Counted from the first letter of the stretch, positions 24,767 to 35,448 are shown. The stretch is DNA of 64,000 nt from Halomonas denitrificans (GCF_003056305.1 NZ_PYVX01000002.1:62001-126000), one strand, 5' to 3'. A program made the numbers and translations. Notes: a model not told the origin generated them from the sequence alone.

Positions 24767-24796
24767 ATTATAACGCCCTGGGCCGACGTTGAACAA
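24767..24796 (-). promoter_or_regulatory. Predicted promoter for ndk
   Basis: Perfect -10 TATAAT (24767-24772 on the minus strand) with a -35-like TTGTTC (24791-24796) at 18-bp spacing. The implied leader to the ndk ATG is about 200 nt and contains GC-rich self-complementary stretches around 24676-24722. Confidence 0.5.
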
Positions 24797-24817
24797 TCGT
24801 GCGGGCGCCGCCGCCGG

Positions 24818-25144
24818 TCAGACGGTGAAGCTCTCGCCGCAGCCGCACTCGTCCTTGACGTTGGGGTTGTTGAAGCGGAAGAAGCGGTTGAGGCCCTCGC
24901 TGACGTAGTCGACCTCGCTGCCGTCGAGCATCTCCAGCGCCTCGGGGGCGACGAAGACGGTCACGCCGTGCTCCTCGAAGCTCACGTCGTCGTTGGCGGC
25001 CTCGTCGGCGAAGTCGAGCACGTAGCTGTAGCCGGAGCAGCCGCTGGGCTTGACCGAGACCCGCAGGCCCAGGCCGTGGCCGCGCTCGTCGAGTACCCGG
25101 CGGATCTGCTCGGCGGCGGACGTGGTGATCGAAAGATGCGCCAT
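24818..25144 (-). CDS. iscA: Iron-sulfur assembly A-type protein IscA
   Basis: 108 residues. A-type carrier with ligands Cys in KPSGCSGYSYVLDF and the C-terminal CGC of NPNVKDECGCGESF; this C-terminal block is nearly identical to E. coli IscA. It delivers Fe-S clusters or iron to targets. It follows iscS after only 25 bp, so the scaffold gene iscU that usually lies between them is absent, and hscB-hscA-fdx do not follow. Confidence 0.92.
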   Translation of the reverse strand: MAHLSITTSAAEQIRRVLDERGHGLGLRVSVKPSGCSGYSYVLDFADEAANDDVSFEEHGVTVFVAPEALEMLDGSEVDYVSEGLNRFFRFNNPNVKDECGCGESFTV

Positions 25145-25169
25145 GGTCTCTCTCCTGGTCGGGATGGGG

Positions 25170-26327
25170 TCAGACCGCCCGGCGACGCAGCCCCGTGAGG
25201 GCGTGTCGCAGGGCGTCCAGGGTGCGGTCGATGTCGGCCTCGGTGGTGAAGCGGCCGAAACTGAAGCGTAGTGAGGCCAGCGCCAGGGGGCGCGGCACGC
25301 CGATGCCCTTCAATACGTAGGAGGGCTCGACGCTGGCCGAGTTGCAGGCCGAGCCGGTCGAGAGCGCGATGTCGCGCAGCGTCATCAGCAGCGACTCGCC
25401 GTCCACGCCCTCGAAGGCCAGGTTGAGGATGTTGGGCACCGCCGCCTCGACCGCGGTGTTGCGGTGGATGCCGTCGAGGTCGGCGAGGCCGTCCAGCAGG
25501 CGGTCGCGCAGCGCTTCGATGCGGGCCTGGTCGGCCTCGCCCTCTGCGGCGGCGATGGCGAAGGCCTCGCCCATGCCGGCGATCTGGTGGGTGGGCAGGG
25601 TGCCGGAGCGCATGCCGCGCTCGTGGCCGCCGCCGTGGATCAGCGCCTCGAGGCGCAGGTCCGGGTCGCGGCGCACGTAGAGCGCGCCGATGCCCTTGGG
25701 GCCGTAGGCCTTGTGGCCCGAGAGCGACATCAGGTCGATGCCCAGGCGCGCCACGTCGAGCGGGAGGCGCCCCACCGCCTGGGCAGCGTCGACGTGGAAG
25801 GTCGCGCCGCCGGCGTGGGCCACCTCGGCGAGCGCCGCCAGGTCGTGGATGACGCCGAGCTCGTTGTTCACCGCCATCAGCGAGACCAGCACGGTGTCCT
25901 CGCGCATCGCCTCGCCGAGCTGTGGCGGCGTGATGCGCCCGTCGCGACCCGGGGCGAGCCAGGTCACCTCGAAGCCCTCGTCCTCCAGCGCCTTGGCGGT
26001 GTCGATCACCGCCTTGTGCTCGATGGTGGAGGTGATCAGGTGGCGGCCCCGGGCGCGGTTGGCACGCATGAAGCCGGTCAGCGCCAGGTTGTCGGCCTCG
26101 GTGGCACCGCTGGTCCAGACGATCTCGCGGGGATCGGCGCCGATCAGGTCGGCGACCTGGCGGCGCGCGCTCTCCACCGCCTGCTCCGCCTGCCAGCCCA
26201 GCATGTGGCTGCGCGAGGCGGGGTTGGCGAAGATGCCGTCCATCGTGAGGTAGCGGCTCATGACCTCCGCGACCCGCGGGTCGACCGGGGTGGTGGCGGC
26301 ATAATCGAGGTAGACGTGTGCGCTCAT
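25170..26327 (-). CDS. iscS: Cysteine desulfurase IscS, short C-terminus
   Basis: 385 residues against 404 in E. coli. PLP Lys in [14 protein letters not shown]; active-site Cys loop in [19 protein letters not shown]-terminal [14 protein letters not shown]. The protein ends a few residues after [14 protein letters not shown], so the roughly 20-residue tail that E. coli IscS uses to contact the scaffold IscU is missing. Downstream of iscR (43 bp) and upstream of iscA. It still should supply sulfur for clusters and tRNA thiolation. Confidence 0.95.
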   Translation of the reverse strand: MSAHVYLDYAATTPVDPRVAEVMSRYLTMDGIFANPASRSHMLGWQAEQAVESARRQVADLIGADPREIVWTSGATEADNLALTGFMRANRARGRHLITSTIEHKAVIDTAKALEDEGFEVTWLAPGRDGRITPPQLGEAMREDTVLVSLMAVNNELGVIHDLAALAEVAHAGGATFHVDAAQAVGRLPLDVARLGIDLMSLSGHKAYGPKGIGALYVRRDPDLRLEALIHGGGHERGMRSGTLPTHQIAGMGEAFAIAAAEGEADQARIEALRDRLLDGLADLDGIHRNTAVEAAVPNILNLAFEGVDGESLLMTLRDIALSTGSACNSASVEPSYVLKGIGVPRPLALASLRFSFGRFTTEADIDRTLDALRHALTGLRRRAV

Positions 26328-26370
26328 GGGCTCGCAGTCGGTTCCGGAGTGGGGTGGCAGGGGCGGCGGC

Positions 26371-26838
26371 TCAGAGGGTCGAGGCCAGGATACCGTCGTC
26401 GCGGCGGCCGCGCTGGCGGCTGGCGATCTCGAGGATCTCCTCGCGTCCGGCCAGCTGTCCCAGGGTGACCTGCTCGAGGAAGTCGTGGATATGCTCGGAG
26501 AGCTCGCACCACAGGTGGTGGGTCAGGCAGGTGTCGCCCTGCTGGCAGTCCGAGAGGCCGCCGCAGCGGGTCGAGTCCACCGATTCGTTGACGGCCTGGA
26601 TGACCCGGGCCACGGTGATCTCGGTCGGCGCCATGGCCAGCAGGTAGCCGCCGCCCGGGCCGCGCACGCTGCCGACCAGCCCCGCGCGACGCAGCCGCGC
26701 GAACAGCTGCTCCAGGTAGGAGAGCGAGATCTCCTGTCGCTTGGAGATGTCGGCGAGGCTGATGGGGCCAGAGTCGGCGTTCATCGCCAGGTCGAGCATG
26801 GCGGTGACGGCGTAGCGTCCCTTGGTGGTCAGGCGCAT
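26371..26838 (-). CDS. iscR: Fe-S cluster-sensing regulator IscR
   Basis: 155 residues, Rrf2 family. N-terminal winged helix ([44 protein letters not shown]) and the cluster ligands in [20 protein letters not shown] (three Cys spaced 5-5 and a His), all conserved. It represses its own operon when it holds a 2Fe-2S cluster. First gene of the iscR-iscS-iscA set. Confidence 0.96.
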   Translation of the reverse strand: MRLTTKGRYAVTAMLDLAMNADSGPISLADISKRQEISLSYLEQLFARLRRAGLVGSVRGPGGGYLLAMAPTEITVARVIQAVNESVDSTRCGGLSDCQQGDTCLTHHLWCELSEHIHDFLEQVTLGQLAGREEILEIASRQRGRRDDGILASTL

Positions 26839-26888
26839 GAGGAGCTCACCTCGGCACCGACGCGCGGGTCGGCAGTCAATGTACGTGA

Positions 26889-26924
26889 TCGGCCATTATG
26901 ATAAAGGCCGAGTATCATGGTCAA
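26889..26924 (-). promoter_or_regulatory. iscR promoter with overlapping inverted repeat
   Basis: On the minus strand, -35 TTGACC (26919-26924) and -10 CATAAT (26895-26900) are separated by 18 bp. An inverted repeat TCGGCC-N11-GGCCGA (26889-26911) covers the -10 and is a plausible IscR operator, although its spacing differs from the E. coli type 1 site. The -35 overlaps the cysE stop region. Confidence 0.5.
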
Positions 26925-27817
26925 CCATTATGCCGGCGAGGGGGCGTCTCCCGCTGCGGGTCCTGCGCCTGCGGGTCCTGCTCCCGCTGGGGGCGTGACC
27001 CTGCCGCGGCGGCGTCCGCACCCTGGACCGGCGGGCAGCCGTCGTCGAGGATGTCGGCGAAGTCCTCGTCGCGCAGCTCCGGCAGGCGACCGTCGCGGTA
27101 GCTGGCGTCGACCTTGCGCAGGGTGGTGCACATGCGCTCGATGCGCTCGTCCACGGCGTGCATGTGGTCGAGCATCGCCTGGATCGAGCGGGCCACCGGG
27201 TCGGGCATGTCCTGGCTGACACCGTAGGCGTCGAAGCCGAACTTGCGGCGCATCGCCTCGCGGCGCTCGGGGTCCACCGCGATCGCCTCGGGATCATCGG
27301 GCTCGCTGCGCTGGACCACCTTGCCCGGGATGCCGACCACGGTGGCGCCGGCCGGCACCTCCTTGGTGACCACCGCGTTGGAGCCGATCTTGGCGCCGGT
27401 GCCGACGGTGAAGGGGCCGAGGATCTTGGCGCCGGCACCGACGATCACGCCGTCGCCCAGTGTCGGGTGGCGCTTGCCCTTGTTCCAGCTGGTGCCGCCC
27501 AGGGTCACGCCCTGGTAGAGGGTGACGTCGTCGCCCACCTCGGCGGTCTCGCCGATCACCACGCCCATGCCATGGTCGATGAAGAAGCGTCGGCCGATGG
27601 TGGCGCCGGGGTGGATCTCGATGCCGGTCAGCAGGCGCGCCAGCTGCGACAGGGTGCGCGCCAGCCACTTGAGGTTCTTGCGCCACAGCCAGTGACTCAG
27701 CCGATGCGCCAGCAAGGCGTGCAGCCCCGGGTAGTTGGTCAGCACTTCCAGGAAGTTACGGGCCGCCGGGTCGCGGGCGAATACGCTGTTGATGTCCTCG
27801 CGCAGACGTTGAAGCAT
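26921..27817 (-). CDS. cysE: Serine O-acetyltransferase
   Basis: 298 residues. N-terminal helical part ([20 protein letters not shown]) and left-handed beta-helix hexapeptide repeats ([37 protein letters not shown] split over residues 65-105, then [21 protein letters not shown]), with catalytic His/Asp in IDHGMG. It makes O-acetylserine for cysteine synthesis, which feeds IscS next door. The C-terminal 60 residues are Arg/Gln/Ala-rich and longer than in E. coli. Confidence 0.94.
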   Translation of the reverse strand: MLQRLREDINSVFARDPAARNFLEVLTNYPGLHALLAHRLSHWLWRKNLKWLARTLSQLARLLTGIEIHPGATIGRRFFIDHGMGVVIGETAEVGDDVTLYQGVTLGGTSWNKGKRHPTLGDGVIVGAGAKILGPFTVGTGAKIGSNAVVTKEVPAGATVVGIPGKVVQRSEPDDPEAIAVDPERREAMRRKFGFDAYGVSQDMPDPVARSIQAMLDHMHAVDERIERMCTTLRKVDASYRDGRLPELRDEDFADILDDGCPPVQGADAAAAGSRPQREQDPQAQDPQRETPPRRHNG

Positions 27818-27897
27818 GCAGCGGTCCTTGGGTGGCGTGGCGAACGGGGATGGCTTTCATAGTGGGGGCGCGCCGCGCCGGCTTCAAGGCGCGGGGC

Positions 27898-28662
27898 TCA
27901 TCGGCCCTGGGCGTCGTTCGGTTGGCGCTCGACCTGCCGCTCGGTGGCGGTGAGGATGCCGCGCAGGATGTTGAGCTCCATGCGCTCGGGGCGCGCCCGC
28001 AGGGTGAAGCGGCGCAGCCGGGCCATCAGCTGGCGCGGCATGGCCGGGTCGTGGAAGCCGATGCCGATCAGGGTGCGCTCGAGGTGCTCGAAGTAGCGCT
28101 CGAGCTCCTCGTGGCTGGCCAGCGGCTGGGACGGGGCTGGCTCGGCCGGCTCGCCCGCCTCCTGCTGGCCGAGCCAGGCCTGGCGGCACTCGTAGGCCAG
28201 CACCTGCACCGCGGCGGCCAGGTTCAGGGAGCTGAAGTCGGGGTTGGTGGGGATGTGCACGTGGGCGTGGCAGCGCTGCAGCTCGGCGTTGGTCAGCCCG
28301 CTGTCCTCGCGGCCGAAGACCAGCGCCACCCGGGCCGCCGGGTCGGCGAGCTCGGTGGGCAGCCGCTCGCCCAGCGCCCGGGGCGTGATCATCGGCCAGG
28401 GCAGGGTGCGCGAGCGGGCGCTGGCGCCGACCACCAGGGTGGCGTCGCCCACCGCTTCCTCGAGGGTCGCGACCGTGCGCGCATCGTGAACGATGTGGTC
28501 GGCGCCCGAGGCACGGGAGACGGTGTCGGCGGTGAGCGGCTCGCAGCGCGGCGCCACCAGGGCCAGGTCGGAGAGCCCCATGTTGTGCATGGCGCGGGCG
28601 GTGCCGCCGATGTTGCCGGGGTGGCTGGTGCCGATCAGGACGATGCGGATGCGCTCGAGCAT
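27898..28662 (-). CDS. trmJ: tRNA Cm32/Um32 methyltransferase TrmJ
   Basis: 254 residues from ATG 28662. SPOUT-fold motifs: VLIGTSHPGNIGGTARAMHNMG at the N-terminus, ALVFGREDSGLTNAEL and IPTNPDFSSLNLAAAVQVLAYE (SAM-binding knot). It 2'-O-methylates position 32 of several tRNAs. Lies upstream of cysE-iscR on the minus strand, as in many gammaproteobacteria, and is divergent from suhB. Confidence 0.95.
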   Translation of the reverse strand: MLERIRIVLIGTSHPGNIGGTARAMHNMGLSDLALVAPRCEPLTADTVSRASGADHIVHDARTVATLEEAVGDATLVVGASARSRTLPWPMITPRALGERLPTELADPAARVALVFGREDSGLTNAELQRCHAHVHIPTNPDFSSLNLAAAVQVLAYECRQAWLGQQEAGEPAEPAPSQPLASHEELERYFEHLERTLIGIGFHDPAMPRQLMARLRRFTLRARPERMELNILRGILTATERQVERQPNDAQGR

Positions 28663-28808
28663 GGTGAGGGCCTGTGGATCCTGGGAGAAACGGGGAGCGG
28701 CGATTCTAGCATGGCGACCGGTGGCGACGAATGGCGCATCCGGTGCGCTTCTGCTAGGATTCGCGCCCGATCCGTTCTTTAACACCACCGACTCCCCAAG
28801 GCCCGATC

Positions 28809-29603
28809 ATGCATCCGATGGTCCAATTCGCCCTGCGTGCCGCACGCAGTGCCGGCGAACAATTCCTGCGCATCCGCGAGCGAATCGAGAACTCCCACCA
28901 GGAGCCCAGCCTCGACCGCCTGCTCGAGGATGCCGCCCGCAATGCCGAGACGCTGATCGTTCGTCAGCTCGCCCGCGGCTACCCCCAGCACGGCGTCCAG
29001 GGGCGCTTCACCCCGCATCGCCTCGGCGAGGGCGAAGGCGCCGACACCCTCTGGAAGATCGAACCCTTCCACGGCTACTCCGACCTCACCGTTGCCGCCC
29101 CCGGCTTCGCCATGTCGGTGGTGTGTCTCGTCAAGGGCCGCCCGGAGCACGCGGTGGTGATCTGCCCCTTCAGCGACGACGAATACCTGGCCAGCCGCGG
29201 CCGCGGTGCCCAGCTCAACGGCAAGCGCATCCGCGTGACCAAGCGCACCGCCGTGGCCGGCACCCGCGTCGCCATGGGCCTGCCCGAGACCTGGCTGCGC
29301 CCGCGTCTGCTGCCCTCCTACCTGACCCTGGTCCAGCAGCTCGGCCCGCAGATCGAGCAGCAGCGCGCCTCCGGCAGCGGCCTGCTCGACATGGCCGAAC
29401 TGGCCGCCGGGCGCGCGGATGCCGCCTTCGTGCTGGGCCTCGAGGAGCAAGACCTGCACGTCGGCTCACTGCTGCTCAAGGAGAGCGGCGCGCTGATGGG
29501 CACCCCCGACGGCCAGCCGAGCATCGAGGTCGAGGGCCGCCTGATGGCCGCCGGCCCGCGCCTCTACAAGGCGCTGGTGCAGCAGCTCAAGCCGCACTTC
29601 TGA
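28809..29603 (+). CDS. suhB: SuhB-like inositol monophosphatase homologue with degenerate active site
   Basis: 264 residues, full length, starting MHPMVQFALRAARSAG as in E. coli SuhB. The fold is recognisable (YPQHGV, GRGAQLNGKRIRV, AAGRADAAF). The metal-binding motif normally DPLDGTTNF reads EPFHGYSDL (residues 85-93), the upstream EES motif is replaced near residue 65-68 by GRFT, and PWD reads EQD. Most catalytic metal ligands are therefore lost, and IMPase activity is unlikely. In E. coli the essential-like role of SuhB in rRNA antitermination with NusA does not depend on phosphatase activity, so that role could persist here. Divergent from trmJ, as in related genomes. Confidence 0.88.
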   Translation: MHPMVQFALRAARSAGEQFLRIRERIENSHQEPSLDRLLEDAARNAETLIVRQLARGYPQHGVQGRFTPHRLGEGEGADTLWKIEPFHGYSDLTVAAPGFAMSVVCLVKGRPEHAVVICPFSDDEYLASRGRGAQLNGKRIRVTKRTAVAGTRVAMGLPETWLRPRLLPSYLTLVQQLGPQIEQQRASGSGLLDMAELAAGRADAAFVLGLEEQDLHVGSLLLKESGALMGTPDGQPSIEVEGRLMAAGPRLYKALVQQLKPHF

Positions 29604-29653
29604 TCCCGGCCGGCGCGACACCCGGATGACGGTGTCGCCTGCCGTGCGCCGGC

Positions 29654-29697
29654 AAACGAGAACGCCCCCGCAGCCAGGCTGCGGGGGCGTTCTCGTT
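29654..29697. terminator. Bidirectional intrinsic terminator between suhB and secF
   Basis: A near-perfect palindrome: stem AAACGAGAACGCCCCCGC...(29654-29675) pairs with its complement at 29677-29697 and ends in CTCGTTT on either strand. It sits between convergent suhB and secF genes and gives T-rich 3' ends both ways. Confidence 0.9.
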
Positions 29698-29716
29698 TCC
29701 GGGGGAGGGGGCGGCG

Positions 29717-30646
29717 TCAGGGCAGCTCCTCGGCCTCCGGGTCCTCCTTCTTCGCGGGGATCAGGTCCTCGCGCTGAAGGTTCAGCGGCAGCAGCAGCGC
29801 CGCGGAGACGTAGATGGAGGAGAAGGTGCCGACCACCACGCCGAGGATCAGTGCCACCGCGAAGTAGTGGATCATGTCCCCGCCGAGGGTCACCAGCGCC
29901 AGCAGCACCAGCAGGGTGGTGCCGGAGGTCGCCAGGGTGCGCGACAGGGTCTGGTTGATGGACTCGTTGAAGATCGTCGGCATGTCGTCGATGCGCGACT
30001 TGCGGATGTTCTCGCGGATGCGGTCATAGACCACGATGGTGTCGTTGAGCGAGTAGCCGATCACCGCCAGCACCGCCGCCAGCACCGTGAGGTCGAACTC
30101 GAAGCCGAACAGCGCGAAGACGCCGACCACGATGATCACGTCGTGCAGCAGGGCCAGCAGGGCGCCCACGGCGAACTTGTACTGGAAGCGCGCCGCGACG
30201 TAGAGCATCACGATGCCCAGCGCCACCAGCATGCCCATGCCGCTCTGGTCGCGCAGCTGGTCGCCCACCTGGGCGCCGACGAACTCGGCGCGCACCAGCG
30301 AGACGTCATGGCCGGCGTCCTGCAGCAGGGTGACGATCTGGTCGCCGACGCCGGCCTCGAAGGCCTGCTGCAGGCGGATCAGCACCTCGGTGGAGGCGCC
30401 GAAGGTCTGCACCGAGACGTCCTGGAAGCCGGTGGCCTCCAGCGTCTGGCGCACCGTCTCCAGCGCCGGGGCGCTTGAGAAGCGCACCTCGACCAGGGTG
30501 CCGCCGGTGAAGTCGAGGCCCAGGTTGAGGCCCAGCGTCAGCATCGCGACCACCGACACCAGCAGCATCGCCACCGAGATCCCGAAGGCGATCCGGCGCT
30601 TGCCCATGAAGTCGAACTGTCGTTGTGTCAGGGATTTCATAGGCAC
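29717..30646 (-). CDS. secF: Protein translocase subunit SecF
   Basis: 309 residues, six membrane helices. SecF signatures: GLDFTGGTLVEVRF after the first helix and the SLNDTIVVYDRIRENIR block, then NQTLSRTLATSGTTLLVL. With SecD it uses the proton motive force to help pull preproteins across the inner membrane. It starts 3 bp after the secD stop. Confidence 0.97.
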   Translation of the reverse strand: MPMKSLTQRQFDFMGKRRIAFGISVAMLLVSVVAMLTLGLNLGLDFTGGTLVEVRFSSAPALETVRQTLEATGFQDVSVQTFGASTEVLIRLQQAFEAGVGDQIVTLLQDAGHDVSLVRAEFVGAQVGDQLRDQSGMGMLVALGIVMLYVAARFQYKFAVGALLALLHDVIIVVGVFALFGFEFDLTVLAAVLAVIGYSLNDTIVVYDRIRENIRKSRIDDMPTIFNESINQTLSRTLATSGTTLLVLLALVTLGGDMIHYFAVALILGVVVGTFSSIYVSAALLLPLNLQREDLIPAKKEDPEAEELP

Positions 30647-30649
30647 CTC

Positions 30650-32500
30650 TTAAATCCAGAGCTTCTTGATGGGCTTGCCGCCGTAGCACAGGTTGACCAT
30701 CGCGCGGGTCACCATCAGGGCGGTGAACAGCGAGGTCAGGATGCCCAGCGAGAGCGTCACGGCGAAGCCCTTGACCGGCCCGGTGCCGATCGAGAACAGG
30801 ATCAGCGCCACCAGCAGGGTGGTGATGTTGGCGTCGACGATCGAGGTGAAGGCGCGCTGGTAGCCGGCGTGGATCGCCTGCTGCACCGAGAGCCCGCCGC
30901 GCAGCTCCTCGCGGATGCGCTCGAAGATCAGCACGTTGGCGTCCACCGCCATGCCCAGGGTCAGCACGATGCCGGCGATGCCGGGCAGTGTCAGGGTGGC
31001 CCCGAGCAGCGACATGGCGGCCACCAGCAGGGTCAGGTTGAGCGCCAGGGCGACGTTGGCGAAGACCCCGAAGACCTTGTAGCGCGCCAGCATGAAGAGC
31101 ACCACCAGGAGCAGGCCGATCTGCACCGAGAGCACGCCGCGCTCGATGTTCTCGGCGCCGAGGCTCGGCCCGATGGTGCGCTCCTGGGCGAAGTAGATCG
31201 GCGCGGCCAGCGAACCGGAGCGCAGCAGCAGAGCGAGCTCCGCCGCCTCGGTGGGCGAGTCGAGCCCGGTGATGCGGAAGCTGTTGCCCAGCGCGCTCTG
31301 GATGGTGGCCAGGCTGATGATGCCGCGCTCGGTGTAGGGGATGCGCTCCACCACCTCCTCGCCGTCGACCATGCGGGTGGTCTCGCGGGTCTTGTGCTCG
31401 ATGAACAGCACCGCCATGTTGCGGCCGATGTTGGTGCGGGTGGCGCGGTTCATCAGCGTGCCGCCGGTGCCGTCGAGGTCGATGTTGACCTGCGGGCGGC
31501 CGTTCTCGTCGAAGCTGTGGTTGGCGTTGGAGACGCTGTCGCCGGTGATGATGACGTCGCGCATCAGGTCGGCGCGGCGCCCCTCACCGTTGCGGAATTC
31601 GAAGGACTCGGTCTCGCTCTCCGGGGTGTCGGGCCGCGCCTCGAGGCGGAACTCGAGGTTGGCGGTGGCGCCGACGATGCGCTTGGCGGCCACGGTGTCC
31701 TGGACGCCGGGCAGCTCCACCACGATGCGATCCGGCCCCTGGCGCTGCACCAGCGGCTCGGCCACGCCCAGCTCGTTCACCCGGTTACGCAGGGTGGTGA
31801 GGTTCTGGTTGATGGCGTAGTCCTGGAGCTCGTCCACGGCCTGGTCGGTCATGGTCATCACCAGCCGCGCACCGCGATCGTCGCCCTCGCTCTGGTAGGT
31901 GAACTCGGGGAACTCGCGGCTGAACAGGCTGCGCGCCTCGTCGCGATCCTCGGCGTTGGCGAAGGCCATGGAGACGGTGCGGCCGTCGATCTGGGTGTCG
32001 CGGTAGCGGATCCGCTCCTCGCGCAGCTGCTCGCGCATTGCGCTGGCGTTGACCTCGAGGCGCTGCTCCAGGGCGGCGTCCATGTCGACCTCGAGCAGGA
32101 AGTGCACGCCGCCGCGCAGGTCGAGGCCGAGGGTCATGGGCGAGGCGGAGAGCGACTGCAGCCATTCGGGGGTCGATTCGGCCAGGTTCAGCGCCACCAC
32201 GTAGTCGCTGCCGAGCATCTCGGCGATGCGGTCGCGGGCCTTGATCTGGTCGTCGGCGTTGTCGAGGCGGATCAGCACGCGGTTGGCGTCGCGCTCGGCC
32301 TCGGTGATCTCGATGCCGGCTGCGTCGAGGTCGTCGCGGATGCGCTCGAGCTGGCGCTCATCGAGGGTGGCGTCGCCCCGCTCGCTGCTGATCTGGACTG
32401 CCGGATCCTCGGGAAAGAGGTTGGGAAGGGAGTAGACCAGGCCGGCGAGGAGGACGATGAGTATCAGCAGATACTTCCACAGGGGGTAACGGTTGAGCAT
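30650..32500 (-). CDS. secD: Protein translocase subunit SecD
   Basis: 616 residues, as in E. coli. N-terminal helix, large periplasmic P1 domain with GLDLRGGVHFLLEVD, and a C-terminal six-helix region with GMAVDANVLIFERIREEL. RND-related. Part of the queA-tgt-yajC-secD-secF series. Confidence 0.97.
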   Translation of the reverse strand: MLNRYPLWKYLLILIVLLAGLVYSLPNLFPEDPAVQISSERGDATLDERQLERIRDDLDAAGIEITEAERDANRVLIRLDNADDQIKARDRIAEMLGSDYVVALNLAESTPEWLQSLSASPMTLGLDLRGGVHFLLEVDMDAALEQRLEVNASAMREQLREERIRYRDTQIDGRTVSMAFANAEDRDEARSLFSREFPEFTYQSEGDDRGARLVMTMTDQAVDELQDYAINQNLTTLRNRVNELGVAEPLVQRQGPDRIVVELPGVQDTVAAKRIVGATANLEFRLEARPDTPESETESFEFRNGEGRRADLMRDVIITGDSVSNANHSFDENGRPQVNIDLDGTGGTLMNRATRTNIGRNMAVLFIEHKTRETTRMVDGEEVVERIPYTERGIISLATIQSALGNSFRITGLDSPTEAAELALLLRSGSLAAPIYFAQERTIGPSLGAENIERGVLSVQIGLLLVVLFMLARYKVFGVFANVALALNLTLLVAAMSLLGATLTLPGIAGIVLTLGMAVDANVLIFERIREELRGGLSVQQAIHAGYQRAFTSIVDANITTLLVALILFSIGTGPVKGFAVTLSLGILTSLFTALMVTRAMVNLCYGGKPIKKLWI

Positions 32501-32658
32501 GGGGCCCTGTCCTCAGGTTGCGGACGTTGGAGGCTGACAAGGCGGACCAGGCGGGCAATGAAGGAGGGAGCCGGTCGCGCGGCTCCTGCCGCACCGGCCG
32601 CAGGGCGGTCCCCGTCACGGCCGAGGAGGGCCGGCGACGGGGACGAAGGGCGCCCGGG

Positions 32659-32994
32659 TCAGATGGACTTGATGGTGCCCTTGGGCAGGACGGCGGCCAC
32701 GGCATTCTTCTGCACGTTGACCTCGGTACCGTCGGCGATTTCCATGCTCAGGAACTCGCTCTCGTCGCTGACCTTGGTGATGCGGCCCAGCATGCCGCCG
32801 CCGATGACGATCTCGTCACCCTTGGAGAGGTTGCTGATCAGCTGCTTGTGCTGCTTGGCGCGCTTGGCCTGGGGGCGCCACAGCAGGAAGTAGAAGATGG
32901 CCACGAAGCCGACCAGCATGACGATCTGGGCGATGCCACCGCCGGGGGCGGCCGCGTCCTGGGCCATGGCCGGGGAAATGAAGAAGTCCAGCAT
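32659..32994 (-). CDS. yajC: Preprotein translocase accessory subunit YajC
   Basis: 111 residues from ATG 32994 (MLDFFISPAMAQ). One membrane helix (AQIVMLVGFVAIFYFLLWRPQAKR) followed by a small cytoplasmic domain with LSKGDEIVIGGGMLGRI. It forms a complex with SecDF. The gap to secD is 158 bp. Confidence 0.95.
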   Translation of the reverse strand: MLDFFISPAMAQDAAAPGGGIAQIVMLVGFVAIFYFLLWRPQAKRAKQHKQLISNLSKGDEIVIGGGMLGRITKVSDESEFLSMEIADGTEVNVQKNAVAAVLPKGTIKSI

Positions 32995-33058
32995 GTATGA
33001 CGATCTCCTGAGGGATGAAAGCGGGTGTCGATGACCGGCCCGACGGGCCGGCCACGGG

Positions 33059-34228
<1,170 letters not shown>

Positions 34229-34294
34229 CTAACGGCAGGCGGGGCCCGGGTGTCAGGGCGGTCCGAAAAGGATGGTCGAAAGAGAACGGGCGGC

Positions 34295-35347
34295 TCAGCG
34301 CGCGCGCTCCAGGAACATGGCGTCGCCGTAGCTGAAGAAGGCGTAGCGCTCGGCCACCGCCTCCCGGTAGGCCACCATCGTCGTGTCATAGCCGGCGAAG
34401 GACGACACCAGCATCAGCAGGGTCGACTCCGGCAGGTGGAAGTTGGTCACCAGGGCGTCGACCACCCGCCACTCGTAGCCCGGGTAGATGAAGATGTCGG
34501 TCTCGCCGCGGTAGGGGGCGATCTCGTCCCCCTGTTGACGATCAGCGCCGCTCTTCAGGCAGGCCGACTCCAGGCAGCGCACGCTGGTGGTGCCCACCGC
34601 GATCACCCGGCGACCCGCGGCGCGGGCGCGGCGCACCTGTTCGCAGGCGGTCTCGTCCACCTCGATCCACTCGCTGTGCATCTGGTGATCGCGGATGTCG
34701 TCGGCGCGCACCGGCTGGAAGGTGCCGGCGCCCACGTGAAGGGTGACGTAGGCGCTCTCGACGCCCTTCGCGGCCAGCCGTTCGAGCAGCGGCTCGTCGA
34801 AGTGCAGGCCGGCGGTGGGCGCGGCCACCGCGCCGTCGCGGCGCGCGTAGACGGTCTGGTAGCGCTCGCGGTCGGCCAGCTCGTCCTCGCGGGTGATATA
34901 GGGCGGCAGCGGCATGTGGCCGTGAGCCTCGAGCAGCGCGATCAGCGGCGTCTCGCCGAGAAAGCGCAGCTCGAAGAGCGCGTCCCGGCGGCCCTCCACC
35001 ACGGCGCGGATGTCGCCCTCGAAGATGATCTCGGTGCCGGGCTTCGGCGACTTGCTCGAGCGCAGGTGCGCCAGGCCCCGGTGGGCGTCCAGCGGGCGCT
35101 CGAGCAGCATCTCCACCTTGCCGCCGCTGGCCTTGTGGCCGTGCAGGCGGGCGGGGATCACCCGGGTGTCGTTGAACACCAGCAGGTCGCCGGGCTCGAG
35201 CAGCTCGACCAGGTCGGGGAAGCGGCGGTGGGCAAGCTGGCCGCTGGCGCCATCGACGCACAGCAGGCGGCAGTCGCTGCGCTGTTCGGAGGGGTAGCGC
35301 GCGATCAGCGCCTCGGGGAGCTCGTAGTGGAAGTCGGCACGCTGCAT
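34295..35347 (-). CDS. queA: S-adenosylmethionine:tRNA ribosyltransferase-isomerase QueA
   Basis: 350 residues. Family blocks [50 protein letters not shown] and [19 protein letters not shown]. It turns preQ1-tRNA into epoxyqueuosine, after Tgt. First gene of the queA-tgt-yajC-secDF series, divergent from tRNA-Leu. Confidence 0.97.
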   Translation of the reverse strand: MQRADFHYELPEALIARYPSEQRSDCRLLCVDGASGQLAHRRFPDLVELLEPGDLLVFNDTRVIPARLHGHKASGGKVEMLLERPLDAHRGLAHLRSSKSPKPGTEIIFEGDIRAVVEGRRDALFELRFLGETPLIALLEAHGHMPLPPYITREDELADRERYQTVYARRDGAVAAPTAGLHFDEPLLERLAAKGVESAYVTLHVGAGTFQPVRADDIRDHQMHSEWIEVDETACEQVRRARAAGRRVIAVGTTSVRCLESACLKSGADRQQGDEIAPYRGETDIFIYPGYEWRVVDALVTNFHLPESTLLMLVSSFAGYDTTMVAYREAVAERYAFFSYGDAMFLERAR

Positions 35348-35411
35348 GAGACGTTTCGGTCCGAAAGAGGGGCGTCGTGGGCGGCTCGCGGTGAGCCGCG
35401 CAAAGCCCGCT

Positions 35412-35440
35412 AGGATACCGCCTCGACGCGGCGAAGTCAG
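35412..35440 (-). promoter_or_regulatory. Predicted promoter for queA
   Basis: Minus-strand -35 CTGACT (35435-35440) and -10 TATCCT (35412-35417), 17-bp spacer. Back to back with the tRNA-Leu promoter. Confidence 0.5.
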
Positions 35441-35448
35441 CCGGCCGA

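Noticed and set aside
28809-29603. suhB as a pseudogene caused by frameshift
   Set aside because: The frame is continuous, of normal length, and both ends and non-catalytic blocks align with SuhB, so loss is confined to the active-site positions.
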